A stretch of DNA of 64,000 nt from Alkalihalobacillus sp. TS-13 (GTDB lineage: Bacteria > Bacillota > Bacilli > Bacillales > Fictibacillaceae), in contig NZ_JAHKSI010000001.1 in assembly GCF_019720915.1 (NCBI RefSeq), positions 1,178,001-1,242,000 on the forward strand, in the 5' to 3' direction. A program made the position numbers and the translations under genes. Positions 17,467 to 26,062 of the stretch are shown piece after piece (within the stretch, counting starts at the first letter, position 1; every line of letters starts with the position of its first letter). A model generated the notes under the pieces. That model was not told where the DNA came from, did not search any database, and was given only the letters and a program-made list of their open reading frames with translations.

Positions 17467-18303
17467 GTGAAGTTGAAGATCATTCTCAGCAGGAAAGGGT
17501 TTGATTCGTCAGCCGGTGGATATCCAAGTCCGATATTGCCGGATAGTACGTTATTTTCCTTACCAATACCTGATCAAGACAGCTCAATTACTTACGGAGA
17601 TCTTATCATTAATGATTCATCCTTTTATAAACAAATGCACACAATGAAAGAGACGATCAAGACAGGAAAGAAGTGGAGTGAACTAAGTCCACAAAGCTGT
17701 TGTCATTTGGATCCAGACATAGATGCAAATGTCATGTCACGAACGGAAGATTGGAGAGGTACCTTTGGTCAAAGCGGGGCAGCGCAAAAGCATTTGGAAA
17801 ACCAGGGAGTAGAGCCTGGAGATGTATTTTTGTTTTTTGGGTGGTTTCGTAAAACAATACAAAAGGAAAACAGGATTGTCTTTGATCCAAACGACCGCAA
17901 TGGCAGACATATTATTTATGGATACTTGCAAATCGAAGACATCGTTCGAGTAGACTCCACCACTCGAGTACCTGATTGGCTGAATACACATCCCCATTGC
18001 ACACACCTCAAAAGGAAAAGCAAAGGGAACACGATTTATGTAGCTGGTCAGAATCTTACCTGGAATAAAAGACTTTCTGGATATGGGACGTTTAAATACG
18101 ATAAAAGACAGGTCTTGACGAAAGAAGGTATGAACAAATCCTGTTGGGCACTGCCTAATTGTTTTAAAGGGGTGGACATAAGCTACCATAAACCGACAAG
18201 TTGGAAAGATCAGTACTTCCAGTCTGTTGCCCGGGGACAAGAATTTGTCGTCGATTGTACCGATGACATCGTTCAATGGACAAAGAAAATTATTGAGGGG
18301 TAA
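17467..18303 (+). CDS. Nmad3-family putative nucleotide modification protein
   Basis: 278 residues. The opening ILSRKGFDSSAGGYPSPILP, then LFSLPIPD and the later GDVFLFFGWFRKT, IIYGYLQI and HPHCTH motifs are typical of Nmad3 (nucleotide modification associated domain 3), a family linked by genome context to DNA or nucleotide hypermodification and biological conflict. No biochemical activity is established to my knowledge. No modification, restriction or phage genes are beside it here. GTG 17467 (after GAAGGG) and TTG 17473 (after AGAGGTG) are both good starts. Confidence 0.8.
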   Translation: MKLKIILSRKGFDSSAGGYPSPILPDSTLFSLPIPDQDSSITYGDLIINDSSFYKQMHTMKETIKTGKKWSELSPQSCCHLDPDIDANVMSRTEDWRGTFGQSGAAQKHLENQGVEPGDVFLFFGWFRKTIQKENRIVFDPNDRNGRHIIYGYLQIEDIVRVDSTTRVPDWLNTHPHCTHLKRKSKGNTIYVAGQNLTWNKRLSGYGTFKYDKRQVLTKEGMNKSCWALPNCFKGVDISYHKPTSWKDQYFQSVARGQEFVVDCTDDIVQWTKKIIEG

Positions 18304-18375
18304 AAGGAAAAATGGCTACTTATAAGCATAAAAGTTTAACTATAACTGTACAAGGTGTTACAATATCATTAAGTA

Positions 18376-18392
18376 ACTTACTATTAATAAGT
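18376..18392. promoter_or_regulatory. Inverted repeat before mhqO (possible operator)
   Basis: ACTTA-7-TAAGT lies 12 bases upstream of the ribosome site. The mhq genes of B. subtilis are repressed by the MarR-type regulator MhqR; the repeat here does not match the remembered MhqR consensus closely. Confidence 0.25.
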
Positions 18393-18415
18393 ATATAAAG
18401 ATTGGAGTGCTTTAT

Positions 18416-19390
18416 ATGAACCGAAAACCTTTAAAAGGAATTCATCATGTATCAGCAATCACAGGCGATGCCAAAAGGAACTATGAATTTTATACGAAAA
18501 TCCTAGGTATGAGACTAGTAAAAAAAACAATTAACCAGGATGACCCATCTGTTTATCATTTGTTTTATGCAGATGAAAGGGGAAATCCGGGCACTGACCT
18601 CACCTTTTTTGAAATCCCGATGGCTGGAAACACATATCCTGGAACAAATAGTATTTCGACGACTTCGCTTCGTGTGCCCAGCGATGAAGCATTAGACTTC
18701 TGGCAAAAGCGTTTTGATGAGTTTGGAATCGACCATGATGAAGTTTCAAAAGAGTATGGTCGTGCAACAGTGGCATTTCAAGACTTTGAAGGGCAACGTC
18801 TCTTGTTAGTATCAGACGAAAATAATGATGGCGTGGCCCCTGGGAAGCCATGGGATAAGAGCCCCGTCCCAATAGAGTATGGCATTCAAGGCCTTGGTCC
18901 GATTTTTTTGACAGTACCGAAACTGGAATTATCTGAAACGCTGTTGATTAATGTTCTTGGATTCTCAAAAAAAGGAACCTATGCATCTGGAAATAAAAAT
19001 GATGTCCATGTGTATGAAACAGGAGAAGGTGGAACAGGAGGAGAAGTCCATCTAGTCCATCGAGATGACCTACAACCGGAACGTCAAGGACGGGGAAGTG
19101 TCCACCATGTTGCTTTCCGCGTCGAAAATGAAGAAGAATTGAAAAAATGGATTACCTACCTGAAAGAATTACGGATTCCAAATTCAGGTTTTGTAGAACG
19201 ATACTACTTCAAGTCCTTATACTTCAGAGAACCGAACGGTATTCTGTTCGAATTAGCAACTGATGGCCCCGGATTTGAAGGGGATGAGGATTTTGACCAT
19301 CTTGGGGAAAACTTGGCCCTGCCCCCTTATTTTGAACAAGATCGAGCAGAGATTGAAGCCCGTTTGAAGCCATTGGAAACGAAACATTGA
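18416..19390 (+). CDS. mhqO: Ring-cleaving dioxygenase, VOC superfamily (MhqO-like)
   Basis: 324 residues made of two vicinal-oxygen-chelate halves. Metal ligands are visible as the His of [10 protein letters not shown] near the start, the second His in SVHHVAFRV and the Glu in [13 protein letters not shown]. MhqO/MhqA proteins open aromatic rings of hydroquinone-type compounds and protect against quinones. ATG 18416 has GGAG 8 bases upstream; the GTG at 18407 lies within this site. In B. subtilis mhqO is followed directly by mhqD; here the two are separated by a decayed transposon. Confidence 0.85.
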   Translation: MNRKPLKGIHHVSAITGDAKRNYEFYTKILGMRLVKKTINQDDPSVYHLFYADERGNPGTDLTFFEIPMAGNTYPGTNSISTTSLRVPSDEALDFWQKRFDEFGIDHDEVSKEYGRATVAFQDFEGQRLLLVSDENNDGVAPGKPWDKSPVPIEYGIQGLGPIFLTVPKLELSETLLINVLGFSKKGTYASGNKNDVHVYETGEGGTGGEVHLVHRDDLQPERQGRGSVHHVAFRVENEEELKKWITYLKELRIPNSGFVERYYFKSLYFREPNGILFELATDGPGFEGDEDFDHLGENLALPPYFEQDRAEIEARLKPLETKH

Positions 19391-20514
19391 ACTACCCGCC
19401 ACCTTAACACCCTTACTGGTTGTTTAAAGTGGGGGATTCCTAAGATCCCTGTCGTCCCGACAGTTTGTAAGGCTTCTTTTTTGATATTGATACTTGCATT
19501 CTTATCTCGATCGTGGAGGGTCTGACACTCCGGGCACACCCAAACACGCAACGCTAAGTTCTTCACCATAGAGTTCTGAAAGCCGCATTTTGAACACAGC
19601 TGTGAAGAAGGGAAATGTTTGGATATGACGACCACTTGCTTGCCATACCATTTCGCTTTGTACTCAAGCATTGTACGCAGCTGAGCCCAAGAAGCATCAC
19701 TGATAGATTTAGCATATGTGTTGTTTTGAAGCATATTGGAAACCTGCAAATCCTCGATTCCAATCACATCGTGGTTTTTGATGAGTTCAGTCGTGTGTTA
19801 GTGATTTTCTCGTGGATGCTAGCGACTTTTCTTCGTTGTTTATGCCAGTTGGAGGAGCGGGGTATTCTACGGGAGAGTACCTTTTGATTTTTCGCTAACT
19901 TCATTTCTAGCTTGTGAAAAGGCTTAAGATTAGGATAGACCGTTCCATCCGAGAGAATGGCTAAACCTTTTAGCTTGCATCGACTCCAACCGTAGAGTTT
20001 GTTGAAGGGAGAGGTTTTACATCCGTCTCCACCAATAGGGACACAAAGTACTTTCCACTCGGATTCCGACGAATCGTAGCGCTCATAATACGCCCCTCTA
20101 CCTTACGGCTGTTGGCATACTTCACCAAGCCAAGCTTAAGGTGGCGATCAAATACTTCAATGTTGTTGTTCGTAAACTTCGTGGTATAAGATTGAACCTT
20201 GTTTTTCTTCGACTTAAACTTAGGTGGTTGATTCTGTTTATTGAAAAAACGCTGATAAGAGTCCGAAAGGTGCTTAAGAGATGTTTGAATGGCAATGCTG
20301 TCAACTTCTTTTAGCCAGGTGAGCTGCTTTTTAAGTGAGCTGCTTTGAGCACTTCGTGTAGCTTAAGCCTTTTCCTGTTTGGGTGTACGTATCGTTCCAT
20401 TGAGCGAGGAAAATGGTTAAACACAAAGCGAGAGCAGCCGATGGTTTTGGCAATCAGCACCTCTTGAAAAGGTTTAGGGTAGATTCTAAATCGGTACGCT
20501 TTATGAGTCTTCAT
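19391..20514 (-). pseudogene. TnpB (RNA-guided nuclease of IS605-type elements), frameshifted
   Basis: The N-terminus MKTHKAYRFRIYP...AKTIGCSRFVFNHF is clear at 20514. The last third (19395-19767) has the GIEDLQV catalytic glutamate, the zinc ribbon CSKCGF...CPECQ and [11 protein letters not shown] with the final aspartate, ending at VGTTGI. Between them the frame changes several times, and a stop follows the GVDAS motif of the first catalytic aspartate. So all three catalytic blocks can be traced but no continuous protein exists. The former C-terminus reads on into the end of mhqO in the antisense direction. Confidence 0.85.
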
Positions 20515-20635
20515 TCCCCCACCTCCGGAACATGTGTTCTGAGTGAAGTTTTAAGCTCCGACTAACGACATTCTTCTCCCCTAGCTACGCCTTTCACGCG
20601 CTTGAAGAGGGAGTCTTCTGTCGAGTTAAGATAAA
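19391..20635 (-). mobile_element. Decayed IS200/IS605-group element (tnpB only, IS1341-like)
   Basis: About 1.25 kb between mhqO and mhqD. It carries a degenerate tnpB on the minus strand and no tnpA. The right end (near 19391-19450) has the GGAATCCCCCACTTTAAAC-type word common at the ends of these elements. The left side (near 20520-20630) has a structured GC-rich stretch. Exact ends cannot be set without an empty site. It begins directly at the mhqO stop codon. Confidence 0.75.
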
Positions 20636-20655
20636 ATCATCCAAGGAGGTTTATC

Positions 20656-21267
20656 ATGGAACATGTATATATAGAAGGAAAAGATAAACACGCCCCGACA
20701 CTTTTATTGTTGCACGGCACAGGAGGAAACGAAAGAGATTTGTTGCCTCTTGCTGAAATGATCGCCCCTAGCGCTTCAGTTTTAGGAGTGAGGGGAAATG
20801 TCTCAGAAAATGGTATGCCCCGATTCTTCAGAAGACTACGTGAAGGTGTTTTTGATGAGGAAGATTTGAAGTACCGCACAAATGGATTGAAAGTATTTAT
20901 AGATGAGATGGCTTCTAAATATGGATTCGATAGAGATAACGTTGTTGCCATTGGTTATTCGAATGGTGCGAACATTGCTGCAAGTCTGATGTATCATTAT
21001 GAAGATGCCTTAGCCGGTGCCATCCTTTTCCATGCGATGGTGCCACTTAGGGATGTCCAGTTACCAGACTTAGAAGGATCGCCGGTTTTCATAGGTGCAG
21101 GAGAGAACGATCCTCTCATACCGATGGACGAAACAAAGGAATTGGCGAAGGCATTACGAAATGTCAATGCTGATGTCACCGAGTTTTGGACAAAAGGCGG
21201 ACACCAGTTGATGAGAGAAGAAATCGATGAGGCCAAGAGCTGGTACGCAGCCAATTTTCAAAAATAA
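20656..21267 (+). CDS. mhqD: Alpha/beta hydrolase, phospholipase/carboxylesterase family (MhqD-like)
   Basis: 203 residues, the normal size. Catalytic serine in AIGYSNGANIAAS, aspartate in GAGENDPLIP and histidine in KGGHQLMREE; the oxyanion loop is LLHGTGGNERD. MhqD is induced with MhqO by quinones in B. subtilis. AAGGAGG sits 8 bases before the ATG. Because a transposon with its own signals now lies upstream, expression probably no longer follows mhqO, unless read-through occurs. Confidence 0.85.
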   Translation: MEHVYIEGKDKHAPTLLLLHGTGGNERDLLPLAEMIAPSASVLGVRGNVSENGMPRFFRRLREGVFDEEDLKYRTNGLKVFIDEMASKYGFDRDNVVAIGYSNGANIAASLMYHYEDALAGAILFHAMVPLRDVQLPDLEGSPVFIGAGENDPLIPMDETKELAKALRNVNADVTEFWTKGGHQLMREEIDEAKSWYAANFQK

Positions 21268-21281
21268 AATCTTGTGTAGAG

Positions 21282-21326
21282 TGACCTTGAAAGGTTGTAA
21301 AGACCTTCCCTCAAGGTCATTTTTTT
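21282..21326 (+). terminator. Intrinsic terminator
   Basis: Perfect 9-bp stem TGACCTTGA / TCAAGGTCA followed by seven Ts. Confidence 0.9.
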
Positions 21327-21522
21327 GCTGCTTTCTTAAAAATTTGAAAGATGAAAAACTGTAAGCACTGGAAATATTCGAGCCTCCTGCGGTAGAAGAG
21401 AGCCAGGCACGACCACGATTAGAAAAGATTTTCGTATCAGCTCTGAGCAGAAAAGAACCATTTAAGTGGATAATGGTGTAAGATGGTACAAGTACCTATT
21501 TAGAAAGAAGGCATCACAAGAT

Positions 21523-22719
21523 ATGAAGAACCAGTCTCATCTACAAAAAGATAAAATATGGACACGCGATTTCGTTTTCGTTTGTTTATCAAACTTTTTC
21601 ATTTTTGCAGGATTCCAGATGACCTTGCCGACATTACCCTTATTCGTCAACGAACTTGGCGGAAAAGATGAGATGATCGGAATGATCGTTGGAATCTTTA
21701 CATTTTCTGCACTCATCATCCGGCCATGGGCGGGTCATGTTTTAGAGACTCTTGGTCGTAGGTTCGTCTATTTAATTGGTTTGGCAGTTTTTGTCGTTTC
21801 AGTCGCTGCGTATTCATTCACCTCGAGTATCTTGCTTTTATTCTTACTGAGAGTGGTACAAGGACTTGGTTGGGGAATGTCTACTACTGCAGTCGGTACC
21901 ATAGCCACGGATTTGATTCCGCCTAAGCGACGGGGAGAGGGAATGGGATTCTTCGGGCTGGCTGGCACATTGGCAATGGCATTCGGACCTGCTCTAGGTT
22001 TGATGTTGGTAGTTAGAGCGAATTTCTCAATTACATTTGCAATCGCTGCTTTTTGTGGGCTTGCATCTCTGATAATCGCTGCGCTTATCCATTACCGCCC
22101 AGGAGAAAAAAGTCATGCACCTCAAAGGAAATGGGATTTATATGAAAAGACTGCGTTGGTTCCAGCATTATTACTATTCTTTATCACGATGGCATTTGGA
22201 GGAATCACCTCATTTCTTCCGTTATATGCGGAACAGTTGAATATTAGTGGGATAGGTTGGTACTTCACTGTATTTGCCTTCTCATTGATGATTGTCCGCC
22301 CGTTCTCAGGGAAGTTATATGATCGATTAGGTCATAAAGCTGTATTTTTGCCAGGAACCTTTTTAATATTGATTGCGATGATTGATTTATCTCTACTTGC
22401 AAATGAATGGATGTTGATCGCTGCAGCTCTCTTTTTCGGTGTAGGATTCGGTTCTGTCCAGCCAGCACTTCAAGCTTGGGCTGTACAATCAGCACCTAAG
22501 AACCGTAGAGGAATGGCTAACGCTACATTCTTTTCGTCATTTGATTTGGGTGTAGGCACAGGGGCGATGTTCTTTGGGGTTATCGCCTCCTGGTATGGAT
22601 ACAGTGAAATTTACATGGCCTCTGCGATTTCAGTGACAATTTCGATGGTGCTGTATTTGTTCATAACAAAAAATATGAGTGTTGGAAATGAGACAAGTGC
22701 TGGCCAGCTTTCAAGGTAA
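21523..22719 (+). CDS. MFS transporter
   Basis: About 398 residues with twelve hydrophobic segments. Typical MFS motifs are present: the loop 2-3 region RPWAGHVLETLGRRFVYL, the loop RVVQGLGWGMSTTAVGTIA, and RPFSGKLYDRLGHKAVFL in the second half. ATG 21523 is preferred because it follows AAGAAGG and gives the usual short cytoplasmic start; a GTG at 21466 adds 19 residues without a ribosome site. Likely a drug or metabolite exporter; substrate unknown. Confidence 0.85.
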   Translation: MKNQSHLQKDKIWTRDFVFVCLSNFFIFAGFQMTLPTLPLFVNELGGKDEMIGMIVGIFTFSALIIRPWAGHVLETLGRRFVYLIGLAVFVVSVAAYSFTSSILLLFLLRVVQGLGWGMSTTAVGTIATDLIPPKRRGEGMGFFGLAGTLAMAFGPALGLMLVVRANFSITFAIAAFCGLASLIIAALIHYRPGEKSHAPQRKWDLYEKTALVPALLLFFITMAFGGITSFLPLYAEQLNISGIGWYFTVFAFSLMIVRPFSGKLYDRLGHKAVFLPGTFLILIAMIDLSLLANEWMLIAAALFFGVGFGSVQPALQAWAVQSAPKNRRGMANATFFSSFDLGVGTGAMFFGVIASWYGYSEIYMASAISVTISMVLYLFITKNMSVGNETSAGQLSR

Positions 22720-22727
22720 GATGAAAG

Positions 22728-22843
22728 GGACTGTTCTAAAAGAAAAGTGTCGGATTCCTCCAACACAACATTTTGTATCAAAACCACGATTTTTCTCAAA
22801 ATGTTGTTAAGTTCGGAGAGAATTAGACACTTTTTGAACAGCC
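22728..22843. repeat. Long imperfect hairpin (about 48-base arms)
   Basis: The arm starting GGACTGTTCTAAAAG and passing through AACACAACATTTTG folds back on CAAAATGTTGTT ... TTTGAACAGCC. It follows the MFS gene and may act as a terminator, or be a small palindromic element. Confidence 0.6.
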
Positions 22844-22960
22844 AACTCCGTATTTGTGTTGACGGCTTTGGGAGAAGGCGCTTAATCATCTGCCTCAAGC
22901 TGTTATCTACAAAAGTAAAGGGGTAAAGGCAAAAAATATGAAATTACCTACAAAATTTTT

Positions 22961-23245
22961 TCAACTTCTGACTGCCTTTGCATCAAACACGAAAGGACCG
23001 AATGGAAGTACAGAAGCCAGGATTCCAAGGGCAGCTTTTGTAATGGACCAATTTTGATTGAACTTCAAGTAAACAACCATCATGCAATAGAGGACGAACA
23101 ATCCGCCGTGGATCGCGCCAACAATAGTGACCGCCATTGGAAAGTCGAACATATATTTTAAAGGCATTGCGATACCAAGCAACAGCAGAAAAGAAACTCC
23201 CTCAGAGTAGCCAACTACGCGGAAAGCTTTCAACATATTCATCAC
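22961..23245 (-). CDS. DUF3817 membrane protein
   Basis: About 94 residues with three hydrophobic segments. FRVVGYSEGVSFLLLLGIAM, the MPLKYMFDFP stretch and GAIHGGLFVLY are the DUF3817 hallmarks. GTG 23245 or ATG 23242 fit the GGAG upstream; the longer open frame from TTG 23260 overlaps that site. Function unknown. The region 23246-23487 upstream holds no gene, only R1-like scraps near 23400. Confidence 0.85.
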   Translation of the reverse strand: MMNMLKAFRVVGYSEGVSFLLLLGIAMPLKYMFDFPMAVTIVGAIHGGLFVLYCMMVVYLKFNQNWSITKAALGILASVLPFGPFVFDAKAVRS

Positions 23246-23487
23246 ATGGATCAACTCCAATTATTTATTTTTCCATAGAGCCATTATAACAGGGACAAAA
23301 CAACTATTTTCCGTAGTTTTTATACGATTTATGACAATTCGGGTCACGTTTGGATTTTGGATTATTTTATAAAAGTTCGTGCAAGTGAGGAAACTTATGG
23401 ATCGCCCGCGGAAAACGGGTATATTTCCAAACTGTAAAACAGCCTTTTAAATATAATATTTAAATAATAGACTTGATTATAGACTTT

Positions 23488-23722
23488 GTTGAATTTTAAA
23501 CGAAATTTGCGACACTCCTACGGGAAAAGCGAGACAGGTGAGACCCCGCAGAGAGAAAATCGCGAGGTGGCCCGCGGAATGGGTTAATGCAGGGAAGTGA
23601 TGTCTAGCTCAGCGACCAGTCACTTGGATCATTTCAAACTTCCTGCGGCGGCGACAGCCTAACCGGGTCGCTTCCGTTTTTCGTCTTCCCGCGGAAAAGA
23701 AGTGAATTTCGTAGAAATCAAC
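23488..23722. repeat. R1 repeat copy (235 bp)
   Basis: Begins GTTGAATTTTAAACGAAATT and ends GTGAATTTCGTAGAAATCAAC, in the opposite orientation to the copy at 12661. It lies directly upstream of the trp promoter. Confidence 0.8.
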
Positions 23723-23752
23723 AAGAGCCACAAAAACAATAACATTCTACCC

Positions 23753-23781
23753 TTGACAAACACAGTGCTTCTTAATAATAT
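23753..23781 (+). promoter_or_regulatory. trp operon promoter (sigma-A type)
   Basis: TTGACA, 17 bases, TAATAT. The start would be near 23788, about 20 bases before the first TRAP triplet, as in B. subtilis. Confidence 0.8.
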
Positions 23782-23807
23782 AGGTATAAGTTTTTTAAAA
23801 AGTTAAT

Positions 23808-23863
23808 TAGATTAGTTGAGATGAGAAAAGAGTAGAGTTTGAGAGAGTTGAGGCGAGCTAAGG
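23808..23863 (+). promoter_or_regulatory. TRAP binding site in the trp leader (11 NAG triplets)
   Basis: Eleven TAG/GAG/AAG triplets end at 23810, 815, 820, 825, 830, 835, 843, 847, 852, 857 and 862, that is almost strictly every 5 bases. This is the signature of the 11-mer trp RNA-binding attenuation protein (MtrB). The last triplets overlap GCTAAGG (23857-23863), which can pair with CCTTGGGC (23885-23892) to form an antiterminator, so TRAP binding in excess tryptophan would favour the terminator. mtrB itself is not in the window. Confidence 0.9.
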
Positions 23864-23884
23864 TACGTTTTACAAGTGACGATT

Positions 23885-23917
23885 CCTTGGGCACCCTTAT
23901 GTCCATGGGATTTTTTT
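23885..23917 (+). terminator. trp leader attenuator terminator
   Basis: CCTTGGGCA pairs with TGTCCATGGG (one bulged T, two G-T pairs) around a 6-base loop, then seven Ts. Its 5' arm is shared with the antiterminator. Confidence 0.85.
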
Positions 23918-23976
23918 ATTAACCATAGGTTTTTGTTAATCGGTTGTTGTTGATTGCTTAGGAACAATTCCATAAA

Positions 23977-24060
23977 GAAAACTTGGCAAAGCCAAGCCTT
24001 TGGCGTAGGCTGAGCCTTAGTTGCGCTTATATTGAAGAAAGTATTTAATACTTCCTTTAA
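23977..24060. repeat. R2 repeat copy inside the trp leader
   Basis: AACTTGGCAAAGCCAAGCC, GGCTGAGCCTTAGTTGCGCT and TTGAAGAAAGTATTTAATAC match the other R2 copies. It has been inserted between the attenuator and trpD. Confidence 0.7.
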
Positions 24061-24148
24061 ATGTAAGAAAAATTCGTTTCACTCCGGTGAAATTCAACAA
24101 TCAAGAATAACAGAGCCTATTCAATAACCTTCATAACCTATACCTCAG

Positions 24149-24184
24149 CTCTATCAGTACTCCATAATGAGGAGCGTGATAGAG
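24149..24184 (+). promoter_or_regulatory. Hairpin in the trp leader upstream of trpD
   Basis: CTCTATCA-GTA-CTCC / GGAG-CG-TGATAGAG: 12 paired bases with an internal loop, no T run behind it. Role unknown; no T-box core was found. Confidence 0.5.
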
Positions 24185-24285
24185 ATGTCATTCACTAACC
24201 TTCAAATAAGAATGAAATTCATTCCACCTTGAACTTCTTTTGGTCCACACGTATGCAAAAAACACGGATCGAAAGGAGACTACAA

Positions 24286-25308
24286 ATGATTATAACCCAA
24301 TTAAAAAATGCGATGGATGGTAAGACCTTTTCAGAAGATGAAGCAAAATCCATCATGGATCGGATCATGACCGGACACGTTACGTCAAGTCAAATCGCAA
24401 GTCTATTAACAATTTTAAAAATGCGTGGAGAAACAGTTGATGAAATGACGGGTTTCGCAAAGTCGATGCGTGAACATGCTATTGCTTTCCCGGTCAACTT
24501 GGAAGATACCGTAGATACTTGCGGAACAGGAGGGGACGGCTCTGGAACATTCAACATTTCAACTGCCTCAGCGATTGTCATGGCTTCACTAGGTGTGAAA
24601 GTCGCAAAGCATGGAAACAGGTCATTTTCTTCTAAAAGCGGAAGCGCAGATGTGCTCGAATGTCTTAATGTCCCTACCCAATCTGGTGTTGATGAAGCGA
24701 TCAAAGCTTTGGAAGAGTATTCGATGAGCTTTCTATTTGCACCGCTGTATCATCCAGCAATGAAGCATGCAATAGCTCCGAGAAAAGAAATCGGATTCCG
24801 CACCGTATTCAATATATTAGGACCCTTATGCAATCCAGCTGGGTGTCAGCGACAATTGATCGGTGTCTATGATGCACAATTAGCTCGTAAAATGGCAGAA
24901 GTGGTTCAACGATTAGGTATTAAGAAAGCAATGATCGTCTCGGGTGACGACGGTCTGGATGAATGTTCGGTAATGTCATCCACAATGGTGCTCGAGGTTA
25001 CTCCAGATGAAATCAAGACTTACAAAATTCATCCTGAAGATCTTGGTCTTCAAACAGGTAATTTAATAGATATCCAGGTGGATTCACCCGAAATGAGTGC
25101 AGACCTCATACGAAAGGTTTTCAACAACAGCTCGAATCCAGCAGCCAAAAACATCGTCATTCTGAATGCAGCAGCAGGTCTTGTCGCTGCAGACCGAGCA
25201 TCCGATTTTTCAACAGCTGTACCGCTCGTTAAAGAAGCGATCGAATCAGGACAGGTTGAAGGGCATTACCTTAACATGACACATGTGCAGGTGAGGTCCT
25301 ATGCTTGA
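24286..25308 (+). CDS. trpD: Anthranilate phosphoribosyltransferase
   Basis: 340 residues. It transfers a phosphoribosyl group from PRPP to anthranilate. Visible signatures: DTCGTGGDGSGTFNIST (PRPP-binding glycine loop), VAKHGNRSFSSKSGSADVLE and the GPLCNPAG segment. ATG 24286 follows AAAGGAGACTACAA; the open frame upstream to 24229 is not needed. First gene of the operon here: the trpE normally found before it in Bacillus is absent. Confidence 0.95.
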   Translation: MIITQLKNAMDGKTFSEDEAKSIMDRIMTGHVTSSQIASLLTILKMRGETVDEMTGFAKSMREHAIAFPVNLEDTVDTCGTGGDGSGTFNISTASAIVMASLGVKVAKHGNRSFSSKSGSADVLECLNVPTQSGVDEAIKALEEYSMSFLFAPLYHPAMKHAIAPRKEIGFRTVFNILGPLCNPAGCQRQLIGVYDAQLARKMAEVVQRLGIKKAMIVSGDDGLDECSVMSSTMVLEVTPDEIKTYKIHPEDLGLQTGNLIDIQVDSPEMSADLIRKVFNNSSNPAAKNIVILNAAAGLVAADRASDFSTAVPLVKEAIESGQVEGHYLNMTHVQVRSYA

Positions 25309-26059
25309 GCAGATCGTGGAAACCAAAAAGCAAGAACTATCAAATTATCCTAAGACCTTTGAGAAGGTAACATACACGCAGCGTTCGCTGAAAAATGCGA
25401 TATCAAACAGCAATCGAAAGCTTGGGCTGATCGCAGAGGTGAAAAAGGCATCACCTTCAAAAGGGATCATCCGCGAAGATTTCCATCCAGTCGATATTGC
25501 GAAAACCTATGAAGCAGCAGGGGCAGATGCCATTTCTGTTTTGACTGATAAAACCTATTTTCAAGGTCACTCAGATTATTTGACGCAAATAAAGAAAGCA
25601 GTCAATCTACCAATATTACGGAAGGATTTCATCATTGATTCCGTTCAGGTCGAAGAGAGCAAATCGATGGGTGCGGACGCAATCCTGTTGATTAAAGCAA
25701 TCCTTGATCCAGTGCAAATGAAAGAGTTGTATCTGTATGCAAAAGAACTGGGACTTGAAGTATTGCTGGAGGTCCACTCTAAAGATGAGGTTAAAGAGGT
25801 TTTCAATCAATTCATCCCTGAACTTCTCGGCATCAATAACCGGGATTTGAACACCTTTAAAACTTCAGTCGCTCATACTGGGGAAATAGCCTCCGTCATT
25901 CCAGAAGAGGTCACTTTTATCAGTGAGAGCGGTATCAAAACCTCTGAAGATGTAAATTTCGTTCATCAAGCTGGAGCGTCTGGAATTTTAGTCGGGGAGA
26001 CGCTGATGAGATCGAAGTCGATTTCAACTTGTATTGAAGACCTATTCCAGGAGAATTGA
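25301..26059 (+). CDS. trpC: Indole-3-glycerol-phosphate synthase
   Basis: 252 residues, TIM barrel. It closes the indole ring of carboxyphenylamino-deoxyribulose phosphate. AEVKKASPSKGIIREDF carries the catalytic lysine and phosphate-binding serine, LRKDFIID the second lysine region, LLGINNRDLNTFKT the third, and FISESGIKT / GILVGETLMR the phosphate site. Overlaps trpD by 8 bases. Confidence 0.95.
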   Translation: MLEQIVETKKQELSNYPKTFEKVTYTQRSLKNAISNSNRKLGLIAEVKKASPSKGIIREDFHPVDIAKTYEAAGADAISVLTDKTYFQGHSDYLTQIKKAVNLPILRKDFIIDSVQVEESKSMGADAILLIKAILDPVQMKELYLYAKELGLEVLLEVHSKDEVKEVFNQFIPELLGINNRDLNTFKTSVAHTGEIASVIPEEVTFISESGIKTSEDVNFVHQAGASGILVGETLMRSKSISTCIEDLFQEN

Positions 26060-26062
26060 GCA

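Noticed and set aside
19563-20304. Several ORFs of 60-90 codons on both strands between mhqO and mhqD
   Set aside because: They are frameshifted pieces or shadows of one decayed tnpB, described as a pseudogene.
24060-24285. T-box in the trp leader
   Set aside because: No AGGGTGGNACCGCG-type core or specifier-loop arrangement; the NAG repeats explain the regulation.
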